Shown: piece after piece, positions 46,320-55,737 of the stretch
Numbering within the stretch: the first letter of the stretch is position 1
Layout: every line of letters starts with the position of its first letter
Assembly (NCBI RefSeq): GCF_000384335.2
Contig: NZ_KQ031382.1
Span: 2,305,545 to 2,369,544 of the forward strand
From: Hyphomicrobium sp. 99
GTDB lineage: Bacteria; Pseudomonadota; Alphaproteobacteria; Rhizobiales; Hyphomicrobiaceae
Length of the DNA stretch: 64,000 bases
Direction: 5' to 3'
The notes under the pieces: generated by a model
Databases searched by the model: none
The model's input: only the letters and a program-made list of their open reading frames with translations
Told to the model about the DNA's origin: nothing
Made by a program: the position numbers and the translations under genes

Positions 46320-47831
46320 ATGGCAAATCCCGCATACCTCGCTACCGAGAGGCTGAAACAAGCCGTATCGGCAGATGAGGCGGTGACCTTCCGTCAACCG
46401 CCTCACAATCTCGAAGCCGAACAAGCGCTTCTCGGTGCAATCCTCGTTAACAACGAGGCGCTCGATCGCGTTTCCGGCTTTCTCTCACCCGCGCATTTCT
46501 TCGATCCGCTTCATGGGCGAATCTTTGAAACGCTGGCGACGCTCATTCATGCCGGTAAGACGGCGACGCCGATCACGGTCAAAACATTCTTCGAGAATGC
46601 CGAGCCGATCGACGCGAACATGACGGTGCCGCAGTATCTCGGCCGTCTCGCCGCCAACGCCACCACGATCATCAATGCCGCCGAGTACGGGCGCACGATC
46701 TATGATCTCTCGACCAGGCGGTCGCTGATCATCATCGGCGAAGATCTCGTCAACACGGCCTATGACAGCGCCGTCGATCATCCGCCGCGCGCACAGATCG
46801 AAGAAGCGGAAGGCCGTCTCTACTCGCTCGCCGAGCAGAACAAGTACGGAAAAGGCTTCGAGACTTTCAAGTCGGCGTTGACCACCGCTGTTGAGATGGC
46901 GAACAGCGCGTTCCAGCGCGCCGGACATCTATCGGGCGCGTCGACCGGCCTCTCCGATCTCGACAACAAGCTCGGCGGATTGCAGCGGTCCGATCTCATC
47001 ATCCTCGCGGGCCGTCCGTCGATGGGTAAGACGGCGCTCGTGACGAACATCGCCTACAACGTCGCCAAGGCCTATCGGGGCGAACGCCAGCCTGACGGCA
47101 CGATGAAGACGCTCGATGGCGGCATCGTCGGCTTCTTCTCGCTCGAAATGTCGTCCGAGCAGCTCGCGACGCGTATTCTTGCCGAGCAGGCCGAAATCGG
47201 CTCGGAAAAGATTCGCCGCGGCATGATCGACGAGAACGAATTCCGAAAGCTCTCCGAAGTCGCGTCGGAAATGTCGCGCATCCCGCTTTACATCGATCAG
47301 ACGGGCGGCATCACGATCGCGCAGCTTTCAGCGCGGGCGCGAAAGTTGAAGCGGCAGCACGGCCTTGATCTGCTCGTGGTCGACTACCTCCAGCTGCTCG
47401 CCGGATCGAAAGCGAGCAGTAGCGCCAACCGCGTGCAGGAAATCACAGAAATCACGACGGGCCTCAAGGCGCTCGCGAAAGAACTGGCTGTACCGATCAT
47501 CGCGCTCTCGCAGCTGTCTCGTCAGGTCGAGCAGCGCGAAGACAAGCGCCCGCAGCTTTCCGACCTTCGTGAATCGGGCTCGATCGAGCAGGACGCCGAC
47601 GTCGTCATGTTCGTCTTCCGCGAAGAATATTACGTCGAACGCCTGAAGCCCGCCGAAGGAACGCCCGAATTTGCCGATTGGATGACCAAGATGAGTTTGG
47701 TATCCGGCAAGGCCGAGGTCATCATTGGCAAGCAGCGTCACGGTCCGGTCGGCACGGTTGAGCTGGCCTTCGAAGGCCAGTACACGCGCTTTGGCAATCT
47801 GGCTCGAGACTATATGGTGCCCGAGCGATAA
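46320..47831 (+). CDS. dnaB: Replicative DNA helicase DnaB
   Basis: The hexameric 5'-to-3' helicase of the replisome (503 residues from ATG 46320). The N-terminal DnaB domain opens RQPPHNLEAEQALLGAIL, the RecA-like domain has Walker A AGRPSMGKTALVTN, FSLEMSSEQLATRIL, Walker B LLVVDYLQLL, and the arginine-finger segment RPQLSDLRESGSIEQDADVVMF. It ends QRHGPVGTVELAFEGQYTRFGNL. An in-frame start at 46272 would add 16 residues not seen in relatives. No intein is visible. Confidence 0.96.
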   Translation: MANPAYLATERLKQAVSADEAVTFRQPPHNLEAEQALLGAILVNNEALDRVSGFLSPAHFFDPLHGRIFETLATLIHAGKTATPITVKTFFENAEPIDANMTVPQYLGRLAANATTIINAAEYGRTIYDLSTRRSLIIIGEDLVNTAYDSAVDHPPRAQIEEAEGRLYSLAEQNKYGKGFETFKSALTTAVEMANSAFQRAGHLSGASTGLSDLDNKLGGLQRSDLIILAGRPSMGKTALVTNIAYNVAKAYRGERQPDGTMKTLDGGIVGFFSLEMSSEQLATRILAEQAEIGSEKIRRGMIDENEFRKLSEVASEMSRIPLYIDQTGGITIAQLSARARKLKRQHGLDLLVVDYLQLLAGSKASSSANRVQEITEITTGLKALAKELAVPIIALSQLSRQVEQREDKRPQLSDLRESGSIEQDADVVMFVFREEYYVERLKPAEGTPEFADWMTKMSLVSGKAEVIIGKQRHGPVGTVELAFEGQYTRFGNLARDYMVPER

Positions 47832-47853
47832 GAGATCAGGTGGAAACGGCGAG

Positions 47854-48996
47854 ATGACGGTCAACACGCGCATGCCGGAAAGCCTAGCCAGCGCGACCGG
47901 CACGATCACGGTTGACCTCGGGCAGATCGTGGCCAACTGGCGCGCGCTCGCGGCAAAGGTCGCACCCGCGCGGTGCGCAGCGGTCGTGAAGGCGGATGCT
48001 TACGGCCTCGGCGCAGAGCGTGTCATCGCGGCGCTGGCGCGAGCAGGCTGCAATGCCTTCTTCATCGCGACGCCCGAGGAGGCAGAGCTCGCGCGAAAGA
48101 TGGCGCCCAATGCCGACATCTATGCGTTGGACGGACTCGTCGGAAATTCAGCCGCCGCTTTCGACCGGTTGTCCGTCAAGCCCGTTTTGTCGACACTCGA
48201 TGATGTCGTTGCTTGGTCCGCACTGAGCCACGCCCGTGGCGGATTATTACCGGCCGCGCTTCACATCGATACCGGTTTGAATCGCCTTGGCCTGCCCGTG
48301 CGGGATGTTCGCCGTCTCGCGTCCGAACCCTCTATGATGCGCGGCGTAGCGCTCGAACTGATCATGAGCCACCTCGCCTCTGCCGACAATGCGCGCGATC
48401 CCAAGAACCGCGATCAGCTTCTGGCTTTCGAAACGCTCACGGCGCTCTTCCCTGGCATCCCTCGCAGCCTCGCCGCTTCTGACGGTTTGATGCTCGGACC
48501 GGCATACCACTTCGATCTCGTCAGACCGGGCTACGCGCTTTACGGAGGACAGGCTTCGCAAAGTTCGCCCGCGCCGGTTAAACCCGCTGTGACGGTGGCG
48601 GCCCGAATTCTCGCAGTCGCCGATGTCGTTCGCGGCGAGACGGTTGGTTATTCCGCGACATGGCGCGCGCAACGTCCGAGCCGCATCGCCACGATCGCCG
48701 CCGGTTATGCGGACGGCGTTCCACGCAACGCAAGCGCGCCCGACGGCCGCCCCGGAGGACACGTTCTCATCAGTGGTCATATCGCACCCATCGTCGGACG
48801 CGTTTCGATGGATCTCATCACCGTCGATGTCACCGATCTTCCCGAAGGCGCCGCGATGCCTGGCGAGTTTGCCAAGCTCATCGGCGAAGGGCTGACGATC
48901 GAGGACGCAGGCTTCGCGGCAGGCACGATCGGATACGAGATCCTGACGCGATTGGGACATCGCTTCACCCGCCTCTACCTCGACGACAACACATAG
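47854..48996 (+). CDS. alr: Alanine racemase
   Basis: A PLP enzyme of fold type III that makes D-Ala for peptidoglycan (380 residues). The PLP Lys is in AAVVKADAYGLGAERV. Further marks are LHIDTGLNRLGLPV, GYALYGGQ, TIAAGYADGVPR, and VGRVSMDLITVDVTDLP with the second catalytic Tyr nearby. ATG 47854 follows GTGGAAACGGCGAG. dnaB-alr-radA is the common order, with 22 bases after dnaB and 4 before radA. Confidence 0.95.
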   Translation: MTVNTRMPESLASATGTITVDLGQIVANWRALAAKVAPARCAAVVKADAYGLGAERVIAALARAGCNAFFIATPEEAELARKMAPNADIYALDGLVGNSAAAFDRLSVKPVLSTLDDVVAWSALSHARGGLLPAALHIDTGLNRLGLPVRDVRRLASEPSMMRGVALELIMSHLASADNARDPKNRDQLLAFETLTALFPGIPRSLAASDGLMLGPAYHFDLVRPGYALYGGQASQSSPAPVKPAVTVAARILAVADVVRGETVGYSATWRAQRPSRIATIAAGYADGVPRNASAPDGRPGGHVLISGHIAPIVGRVSMDLITVDVTDLPEGAAMPGEFAKLIGEGLTIEDAGFAAGTIGYEILTRLGHRFTRLYLDDNT

Positions 48997-49000
48997 CACC

Positions 49001-50377
49001 ATGGCAAAAGCCTCTCGATCGCTCTACGTCTGCCAGTCCTGCGGAGCGACCTCGTCGCGCTGGGCGGGAAAGTGCACGGCGTGCGGTGAATGGAATGCCC
49101 TCGTCGAGGAAACCGATGCCGGACCGCCTCCAGGCTCTGGCGTCACGCGGCAAACCAAGGGACGCATCGTCAAGCTCGAGCCACTGAAAGGCGAAGCTCA
49201 GGAGGCGCCGCGCTTTTCGAGCGGCATCGCCGAACTCGATCGCGTGACCGGAGGCGGAATCGTGCCGGGCTCCGCGATCCTGATCGGTGGCGAACCCGGC
49301 ATCGGAAAATCGACGCTGTTGCTCCAGGTCGCCGCCCACGTTGCACGCAGCGGCGGCCGCGCCGTCTATTTCTCCGGCGAGGAAGCAGTCGCGCAGGTTC
49401 GTCTGCGTGCCGCTCGCCTCGGCCTCGACAGCGCGCCAGTCGGCCTCGCATCCGAAACGAATCTTTCGAACATTCTCGCCACGCTCGGCGACGAACGGCC
49501 GCCCGATCTCATCATTATCGATTCGATCCAGACGCTTTGGGCGGACACGCTCGATGCGGCCCCCGGCACCGTCAGCCAGGTGCGGGCGGCGGCGCTGTCC
49601 CTCATCCGCTATGCGAAAATGGCAGGCTCCGCCCTGCTGCTCGTCGGCCACGTCACCAAGGACGGCCAGATCGCCGGCCCCAAAGTCATCGAGCACATGG
49701 TCGACACCGTGTTGTATTTCGAAGGAGATCGCGGCCTCACATATCGCATCCTCCGCGCCGTGAAAAACCGCTTCGGGCCAAGCGACGAGATCGGCGTATT
49801 CGAGATGGTCAGCGGCGGCTTGCAGGAAGTCGCCAACCCGTCGGAGCTGTTTCTCGGAGACCGCGACAGCCGGAGCCCCGGCGCTTCGATCTTTGCCGGC
49901 GTGGAAGGCACCCGTCCCCTGCTCGTCGAAATTCAGGCGCTGGTCGCACCTTCCGGCCTCGGAACGCCCCGCCGCGCCGTCGTCGGTTGGGATAGTAACC
50001 GCCTCGCCATGCTGCTGGCGGTGCTTGATGCCCGCTGCGGAGTTTCGTTCAGCAGCCATGACGTTTATCTAAATGTGGCAGGCGGCCTCAAAATCACTGA
50101 ACCGGCTGCAGATTTGGCCGCCGCCGCGGCCCTCCTGTCGTCGATTTCTGGGGTAACGCTCCCACGAGACGCCGTTTATTTCGGAGAAGTTTCCTTGTCG
50201 GGCGCCGTCCGGGCCGCAACCATGATGACCTCAAGACTGAAAGAAGCATCCAAACTGGGGTTTGGCCGCGCCTTTTTGCCCGAAAGCGGCGAGGTCGATG
50301 TACAGGGGATGAAGTTGTCGCTATCTCGCCTCTCCCATCTCAAGTCTCTTGCAGAGGCCACGACGCCATGCGACTGA
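49001..50377 (+). CDS. radA: DNA repair protein RadA
   Basis: A branch-migration ATPase in recombination (458 residues). The N-terminal C4 zinc finger is YVCQSCGATSSRWAGKCTACGEWN, Walker A is GGEPGIGKSTLLLQ, and the RadA KNRFG motif is in RAVKNRFGPSDEIGVFEM. The C-terminal part is a Lon-protease-like domain (GVSFSSHDVYLNVAGGLKI, GEVSLSGAVRAAT). The order alr-radA-cvpA-purF is standard. Confidence 0.96.
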   Translation: MAKASRSLYVCQSCGATSSRWAGKCTACGEWNALVEETDAGPPPGSGVTRQTKGRIVKLEPLKGEAQEAPRFSSGIAELDRVTGGGIVPGSAILIGGEPGIGKSTLLLQVAAHVARSGGRAVYFSGEEAVAQVRLRAARLGLDSAPVGLASETNLSNILATLGDERPPDLIIIDSIQTLWADTLDAAPGTVSQVRAAALSLIRYAKMAGSALLLVGHVTKDGQIAGPKVIEHMVDTVLYFEGDRGLTYRILRAVKNRFGPSDEIGVFEMVSGGLQEVANPSELFLGDRDSRSPGASIFAGVEGTRPLLVEIQALVAPSGLGTPRRAVVGWDSNRLAMLLAVLDARCGVSFSSHDVYLNVAGGLKITEPAADLAAAAALLSSISGVTLPRDAVYFGEVSLSGAVRAATMMTSRLKEASKLGFGRAFLPESGEVDVQGMKLSLSRLSHLKSLAEATTPCD

Positions 50378-50432
50378 ATTTCCGCGCGAGTCTGAAGCGC
50401 GGGGAGCTGTCGATCAACGAGGGATTCCGGCC

Positions 50433-51068
50433 ATGATCGGTCCATTCACCTACTTGGACCTGGCATTGATCGCCGTCGCGTTCATATCCGGTCTTCTTGC
50501 GATGTACCGGGGCTTCGCGCGCGAGCTTCTTTCCATTGTGTCGTGGATCGCCGCAGCCGGTGTCGGCTATTGGATCTTCGCGACGAAGAAGGAAATGACC
50601 GCCGATATCGCGGCGCAAACAAGCCTTCCGCCTCAAATTGCGACAGTGGCAGTGGCCGTGGTTGTCGCATTGATCGTCTTGATCATCGTGCACCTCATCA
50701 CCGCACGCATATCTGATGCGATCCTCGACAGTCAGGTCGGAATGATCGACCGGGTCTTGGGCTTCATCTTCGGCGTGCTGCGCGGGTTCCTGCTCTTCGT
50801 AATTCCTTACATGGCTTACGAGGCGTTCATTTCGCCGGATAAAGAAAAGCAGCATCCCCTTGTACGTGACGCGTATTTCCGCGATTACGTTAAAGGAACG
50901 GGTGAAGCGATACGCAATGTCTTGCTGCAGGTGATCCCGCAGCCATCGACGGCGCCGCCGCCACCGTCGCCCAACGAACAGCCTGGGCAACAAGGATTTA
51001 ATGACCAAAAGGGTCGTTCAGTCGCGCTGGTCATTGGTGGCAAGCGGTACTATATGACGCTCGCGTGA
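50433..51068 (+). CDS. cvpA: CvpA family membrane protein
   Basis: A 211-residue inner-membrane protein with four hydrophobic helices (about 8-30, 35-52, 72-95 and 110-130). It begins FTYLDLALIAVAFISGLLAMYRGFARELLSIVSW, as CvpA does. In Escherichia coli CvpA is needed for colicin V production and envelope stress tolerance; its molecular role is unclear. The C-terminal tail is Pro/Gln-rich. ATG 50433 follows GAGGGA. It precedes purF as in most proteobacteria. Confidence 0.92.
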   Translation: MIGPFTYLDLALIAVAFISGLLAMYRGFARELLSIVSWIAAAGVGYWIFATKKEMTADIAAQTSLPPQIATVAVAVVVALIVLIIVHLITARISDAILDSQVGMIDRVLGFIFGVLRGFLLFVIPYMAYEAFISPDKEKQHPLVRDAYFRDYVKGTGEAIRNVLLQVIPQPSTAPPPPSPNEQPGQQGFNDQKGRSVALVIGGKRYYMTLA

Positions 51069-51155
51069 CACAGGGCGTCGGACGTAGCAAAGCGCGTTCA
51101 GATGTTAACCGATGTATCGAGCGAGCAGGCGGCTCAATCGCGGGAGATGGTGCCT

Positions 51156-52643
51156 ATGGCACAGCAAAACGGCGTGACCACAGTCGACGGTCTGACCTTC
51201 ACTCGCTACGGCGATGATCGCCTCCGGGAAGAGTGTGGCGTCTTCGGAATCTTCGACCATCCCGATGCCGCAGCGATAACCGCGCTGGGCCTTCACGCAC
51301 TCCAGCACCGCGGCCAGGAAGCAGCAGGCATCTGCTCCTACGACGGCCGCAACTTTCACTCCGAGCGCCGCATGGGCCTCGTCGGTGATAACTTTTCCAA
51401 GCCCGACGTCCTCGCCCGCCTCAAAGGCCGCATGGCCATCGGCCACGATCGCTACTCGACGACCGGCGAAGCACTGATCCGAAACGTCCAACCCCTCTTC
51501 GCAGATATCGATACAGGCGGCTTTGCCGTAGCCCACAACGGCAACCTCACGAACGCTCTGACGCTACGGCGCGAGCTCATTTCCTCCGGCGCAATCTGCC
51601 AGTCGACCTCCGATACCGAAGTCATCCTTCATCTGCTGTCGCGCTCGAAGAAGCGCCGCATCGTCGAACGTCTCGTCGACGCAATCCGTCAGATCGAAGG
51701 CTCATACGCTCTCGTATGCATGACGAACGATATGATGATCGGCGTCCGCGATCCGGTCGGCATCCGGCCTCTGGTCATCGGCCGCCTCGGCCAATCCTAC
51801 GTTCTCGCTTCCGAAACCTGCGCGCTCGACATGGTCGGCGCAGAATTCGTGCGAGAGGTCGATAACGGCGAAGTCGTCGTCATCACTGACGACGGGCTCG
51901 AGAGCCACCGGCCCTTCCCGATCCGCCCGGCGCGGCCATGCATCTTCGAATACATCTATTTCGCGCGACCCGATTCCATCGTCGGCGGCCAGACCGTTTA
52001 TGACATCCGCAAACGGATGGGCATTGAGCTGGCGCGTGAAACGCCGACGGGCGCCGATGTTATCGTTCCCATTCCGGACTCGGGCGTTCCCGCAGCGATC
52101 GGCTTCAGCCAGCAGAGCGGCATTCCGTTCGAACTCGGCATCATCCGAAACCACTACGTCGGCCGCACCTTCATCGAACCCGAGCAGCGCATTCGCCAGC
52201 TCGGCGTCAAGCTGAAGCATTCGGCAAATTCGGGCGTGATCCGCGGCAACCGCGTGGTCCTCATCGATGACAGCGTCGTACGCGGCACGACATCGAAAAA
52301 GATCGTGCAGCTCATCCGCGACGCGGGCGCTGCCGAAGTCCACATGCGTATTTCGTCCCCGCCCATCACCCACCCCGACTTCTACGGCATCGACACGCCT
52401 ACCAAAAAGGACCTTCTCGCAGCGAACATGTCGCTCGAAGAGATGCGGGAGTTCATGGAGGCCGATAGCTTGGCGTTCCTGTCGGTGGATGGCATCTACC
52501 GCGCCATCGGTCTCGATCGCCGCGACGACCGCGCGCCGCAGTTCACGGACCATTGCTTCACCGGCGATTATCCGACGAACTTGACGGACTACGGCGGCGA
52601 CGCAGTCCCGCGTCAGCTTTCCCTCCTGGCCGAAGTCGGCTGA
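51156..52643 (+). CDS. purF: Amidophosphoribosyltransferase PurF
   Basis: First committed step of purine synthesis, joining PRPP and glutamine nitrogen (495 residues from ATG 51156). The catalytic Cys is in REECGVFGIFDHPDAAAITA and would follow a propeptide. HALQHRGQEAAGI and the PRPP loop VVLIDDSVVRGTTSKKIVQL are present. ATG 51156 is preferred since GGGAG lies nine bases upstream; ATG 51102 in the same frame is an alternative without such a site. Confidence 0.95.
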   Translation: MAQQNGVTTVDGLTFTRYGDDRLREECGVFGIFDHPDAAAITALGLHALQHRGQEAAGICSYDGRNFHSERRMGLVGDNFSKPDVLARLKGRMAIGHDRYSTTGEALIRNVQPLFADIDTGGFAVAHNGNLTNALTLRRELISSGAICQSTSDTEVILHLLSRSKKRRIVERLVDAIRQIEGSYALVCMTNDMMIGVRDPVGIRPLVIGRLGQSYVLASETCALDMVGAEFVREVDNGEVVVITDDGLESHRPFPIRPARPCIFEYIYFARPDSIVGGQTVYDIRKRMGIELARETPTGADVIVPIPDSGVPAAIGFSQQSGIPFELGIIRNHYVGRTFIEPEQRIRQLGVKLKHSANSGVIRGNRVVLIDDSVVRGTTSKKIVQLIRDAGAAEVHMRISSPPITHPDFYGIDTPTKKDLLAANMSLEEMREFMEADSLAFLSVDGIYRAIGLDRRDDRAPQFTDHCFTGDYPTNLTDYGGDAVPRQLSLLAEVG

Positions 52644-52673
52644 CCCGCCCACCCTTAGCTTCGTAAGTGAACC

Positions 52674-53441
52674 ATGACCGACAGCCCCCTTTCCGGTCGC
52701 ATCGCACTTGTCACGGGGGCATCGCGGGGAATCGGTCGTGCGGTCGCGCTGGGCCTCGCGAAAGCCGGCGCCCACGTCATCATAGCGGCACGCTCGGTCG
52801 GTGCACTTGAATCCCTCGATGACGAAATCCAGGCGAACGGCGGGGCAGCCACGCTCCTTCAGCTGGATCTGAAGAAGGGCGATCGAGTCGATCAGGTTGG
52901 CCCGACAATCTTCCAGCGCTGGGAGCGTCTCGACATTCTGGTGGCGAATGCCGGCATTCTCGGTCCGCTTTCGCCGCTCGGACATACGACAGACGATGGC
53001 TTCCTCTCGACGATCGAGATCAACCTCAACGCCAACTGGCGGCTGATACGGACACTCGATCCGCTTCTGAAGCGCTCCGATGCCGGCCGTGCCATTTTCC
53101 TGACCTCTGGCGCCGCGAGCGGCAAATACGCGTACTGGGGCCCGTACGCGGCGTCCAAGGCCGGACTCGAAGCCCTCGTGAAAACCTGGGCCGCAGAACT
53201 CGTGAACACGCCTGTCAGGGCAAACCTGATCAATCCCGGCGCCACGCGCACGGGTATGCGCGCCAAAGCATTTCCTGGCGAAGATCCCCAAACACTTCCG
53301 CCGCCTGAAGCACTGGTGCCCCTCTTCGTCGAACTCGCGTCTGCCGCTTGCGAACGGAACGGCGAGATCGTGAATTTCCGCGAATGGCGCGCTGAACAGG
53401 AATCGAACGTCCAATCCGTTGGGTCGTCACCGGACGTGTGA
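52674..53441 (+). CDS. Short-chain dehydrogenase/reductase
   Basis: A classical SDR of 255 residues. The cofactor motif is ALVTGASRGIGRAVA, the NAG motif is VANAGILGP, the catalytic Ser is in IFLTSGAASGKYAYWG, and YxxxK is in YAASKAGLEALVKTWA. The C-terminus (NPGATRTGMRAKAFPGEDPQTLPPPEAL) resembles YciK-type SDRs of unknown substrate. It follows purF by 30 bases and is commonly found next to it. Confidence 0.87.
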   Translation: MTDSPLSGRIALVTGASRGIGRAVALGLAKAGAHVIIAARSVGALESLDDEIQANGGAATLLQLDLKKGDRVDQVGPTIFQRWERLDILVANAGILGPLSPLGHTTDDGFLSTIEINLNANWRLIRTLDPLLKRSDAGRAIFLTSGAASGKYAYWGPYAASKAGLEALVKTWAAELVNTPVRANLINPGATRTGMRAKAFPGEDPQTLPPPEALVPLFVELASAACERNGEIVNFREWRAEQESNVQSVGSSPDV

Positions 53442-53655
53442 ACGCATCCGCGGTCGAGCCCGCTATCGGTGATGCTTCTGCGAGTAAGTAGCGCTCGCTA
53501 AGAAACAACCCAGCAATTCATTCCCGGGCCGCAGAAGAGGCCTGCACACATCTCGCCACATTACGGACACAACCTCGCGCGCTTTGGCGAGGGCGGTCGG
53601 GGGGTCGTCTCGGAAGCGGCGGCAGCCGTGCAAGGCACTGAGGGAAATTAGCGGA

Positions 53656-54048
53656 ATGCTTGGTACGAGAACGCTCGTGATGCTGCTCGTATGGGTGGGC
53701 GGTATACAAACAGCCGTGGCTGATGCTTCGATGGACCGGGTTCTCAAAGAGCTCGAACCCGAGGAACGCGCCCATCAGGTCTGCAACCTGCGCGGCATCG
53801 ATGCCGTTCGGAAGGGAAGCCATCTGAAGGGCGTTGATCGCGTCACCACCACGATCCAGAAACCCGCAGTATTCAAAAACAACGTCGTTGTCGCCAAGAG
53901 CGCTGCGGTCCGCGCGAAAAACCATTGGTACTTTCTGGATTTCACCTGCGCCGTCAGCAGCGACCAGATGAAGGCGACGTCGTTCGACTACAAGCTCGGC
54001 AACGAAATCCCCGAAAACAAATTGGAAGACTACGGCCTCTGGAAATGA
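53656..54048 (+). CDS. DUF930 domain-containing exported protein
   Basis: A 130-residue secreted protein. Residues 1-22 are a signal peptide (MLGTRTLVMLLVWVGGIQTAVA). The mature part contains LEPEERAHQVCNLRGIDAV, a central AVRAKNHWYFLDFTCAV, and SFDYKLGNEIPENKLEDYGLW, which together match DUF930 proteins of rhizobia and relatives; the two Cys likely pair. The function is unknown. An in-frame ATG at 53584 would extend it by 24 basic residues and displace the signal peptide, so 53656 is preferred. Confidence 0.75.
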   Translation: MLGTRTLVMLLVWVGGIQTAVADASMDRVLKELEPEERAHQVCNLRGIDAVRKGSHLKGVDRVTTTIQKPAVFKNNVVVAKSAAVRAKNHWYFLDFTCAVSSDQMKATSFDYKLGNEIPENKLEDYGLWK

Positions 54049-54079
54049 GGCAGCCTGCGATGCGAACGCGATCGCACGA

Positions 54080-54877
54080 TCAGGTGAAAGAAATCATCAT
54101 GCCGTCGTATGCGGGCTCGACGCCTTCGGGCAGCTGCCGCGCAAGCGTTTCATAATCAAGCTCGCTCGTCATGTGCGTGAGGATCGTGCGCTTCGGTTTC
54201 AGGCGCTCGGACCAGGCGATCGCCTGTTTGACGCTGAAGTGAGATTCATGACTTTGATGCCGCAAGGCATCGACGATCCAAACATCCAGCCCTTCAAGCA
54301 AAGGGATCGACTCTTTCGGGATGTCGTTGATGTCCGGCGAATACGCAAGGTTGGAAAAGCGGTAGCCGAGTGACTGCATCGATCCATGCCATTGCGGGAT
54401 CGGCTGGGCGACGATCTGGCCACCCCCGCCCCCGATGACAACCGGCGATACCCCGTCGATCTCATGAGCATTGAGCATCGGCATGTACTCCGAGCCCTTC
54501 GGCGTTTCGAAACAGTAAGAGAAACGCGTCTTCAGGCTGTCGCCGGTTTCCTTGGTGAAGTAGACGTCGACGCGCCGTTTCATGGCGAATGAAACCATGC
54601 GGAGATCATCGATGCCGTGCGTGTGATCGGCATGATCGTGCGTGTAGAGAACGCCATCGAGCGCCGTCAGGCGGGTCGACAAAATCTGTTCGCGGAAATC
54701 CGGCGACGTATCGATGAGCACCGAGGTTCGGCCGCCCGATCCGGTGCGCTCAACGAGAGCCGAGCACCTCAGTCTGCGATTCTTGGGATTATTGGGATCA
54801 CACGAACCCCAATTCATCCCAATCCGCGGAACGCCGCCCGATGAGCCGGAACCCAGTATCGTACACCGAAAGCTCAT
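54080..54877 (-). CDS. MBL-fold metallo-hydrolase (PhnP-like)
   Basis: A 265-residue metallo-beta-lactamase-fold hydrolase. It opens RCTILGSGSSGGVPRIGMNWGSC. The metal site is YTHDHADHTHGIDDL, with later ligands around PQWHG and in ALRHQSHESHFSVKQAIAW, and THMTSELDYE near the end. PhnP and related cyclic-phosphodiesterases have this layout. The ATG overlaps the tatD stop by four bases, a conserved arrangement with metG-tatD. The substrate is not known here. Confidence 0.88.
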   Translation of the reverse strand: MSFRCTILGSGSSGGVPRIGMNWGSCDPNNPKNRRLRCSALVERTGSGGRTSVLIDTSPDFREQILSTRLTALDGVLYTHDHADHTHGIDDLRMVSFAMKRRVDVYFTKETGDSLKTRFSYCFETPKGSEYMPMLNAHEIDGVSPVVIGGGGGQIVAQPIPQWHGSMQSLGYRFSNLAYSPDINDIPKESIPLLEGLDVWIVDALRHQSHESHFSVKQAIAWSERLKPKRTILTHMTSELDYETLARQLPEGVEPAYDGMMISFT

Positions 54878-55683
54878 GCGGCTGCGGACCCGCAGGCTTC
54901 GGACGCAGGCCGCGTCGCTTTGCTGTAGAGCCTGAAGAAGTTGTCCGTCGTCGCCCGCGCAAGCTCATCGGCGGAAACGCCCTTCACTGAGGCAAGCGCC
55001 GCAGCGGTGCGAACCACATATGCCGGCTCGTTGCGCTTTCCGCGAAACGGAATGGGCGCCAGGAACGGCGCATCCGTTTCGACCAGAACCCGGTCGAGGG
55101 GCACGTCGCGTGCAATCTCACGCAACGCCTCTGAATTCTTGAATGTGATCACGCCACTGAACGAAACGTAGAGCCCGAGGTCCAGCGCACGCATCGCAAG
55201 CTCTCGTCCGCCCGTGAAGCAATGAAGCACCGCCGGGAATGCGCCCTTGGCGTGCTCTTCCTGAAGAATGGTGATCGTGTCCGCGTCAGCATCCCGCGTA
55301 TGAATTTCGAGCGGAAGCCCCGTTTCACGCGCGGCTGCAATGTGCCGGCGAAACCCCTCAGCCTGCGCGACTGGCGTCGAGTGCTGATAGTGATAATCGA
55401 GCCCGGCTTCGCCAATAGCCACGACTTTCGGATGCTTCGAAAGCTCCACGATCCGCTCAAGAGGAATATCGAGTTCCTCGTGCGCGTTGTGCGGATGCGT
55501 GCCGACCGAGCAAAAGACATCGTCGAAACTTTCCGCGACGGCTTTCACATCGTCGAACTTGCGAATGCGAGTCGAGATGGTGACGAGCGTTCGAACGCCT
55601 GCCTGCTGAGCACGCGCCACGACCTGATCGAGCTCCGGTGCGAACTCGGGGAAATCGAGATGGCAATGATGATCGACAAGCAT
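54874..55683 (-). CDS. TatD family metal-dependent hydrolase
   Basis: A TIM-barrel hydrolase (269 residues) with LVDHHCHLDFPEF at the start, VGTHPHNAHEELD, AIGEAGLDYHYQHSTPVAQ, EIHTRDADADT, VLHCFTGG and ETDAPFLAPIPFRGKRNEP. TatD enzymes act as 3'-to-5' DNases or D-aminoacyl-type deacylases, and a role in DNA repair has been reported for the Escherichia coli protein. It lies between metG and the MBL hydrolase gene, the usual order. Confidence 0.93.
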   Translation of the reverse strand: MLVDHHCHLDFPEFAPELDQVVARAQQAGVRTLVTISTRIRKFDDVKAVAESFDDVFCSVGTHPHNAHEELDIPLERIVELSKHPKVVAIGEAGLDYHYQHSTPVAQAEGFRRHIAAARETGLPLEIHTRDADADTITILQEEHAKGAFPAVLHCFTGGRELAMRALDLGLYVSFSGVITFKNSEALREIARDVPLDRVLVETDAPFLAPIPFRGKRNEPAYVVRTAAALASVKGVSADELARATTDNFFRLYSKATRPASEACGSAAA

Positions 55684-55737
55684 CAGATCTTTTACTCTCG
55701 AGAGGCGCGTATCAGCCGTGCGGCGCGTTGTCGTGGC

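Noticed and set aside
51702..53414. Minus-strand frame of 570 codons opposite purF and the SDR gene
   Set aside because: It is antisense to two recognisable genes with intact catalytic motifs, and the translation has no domain.
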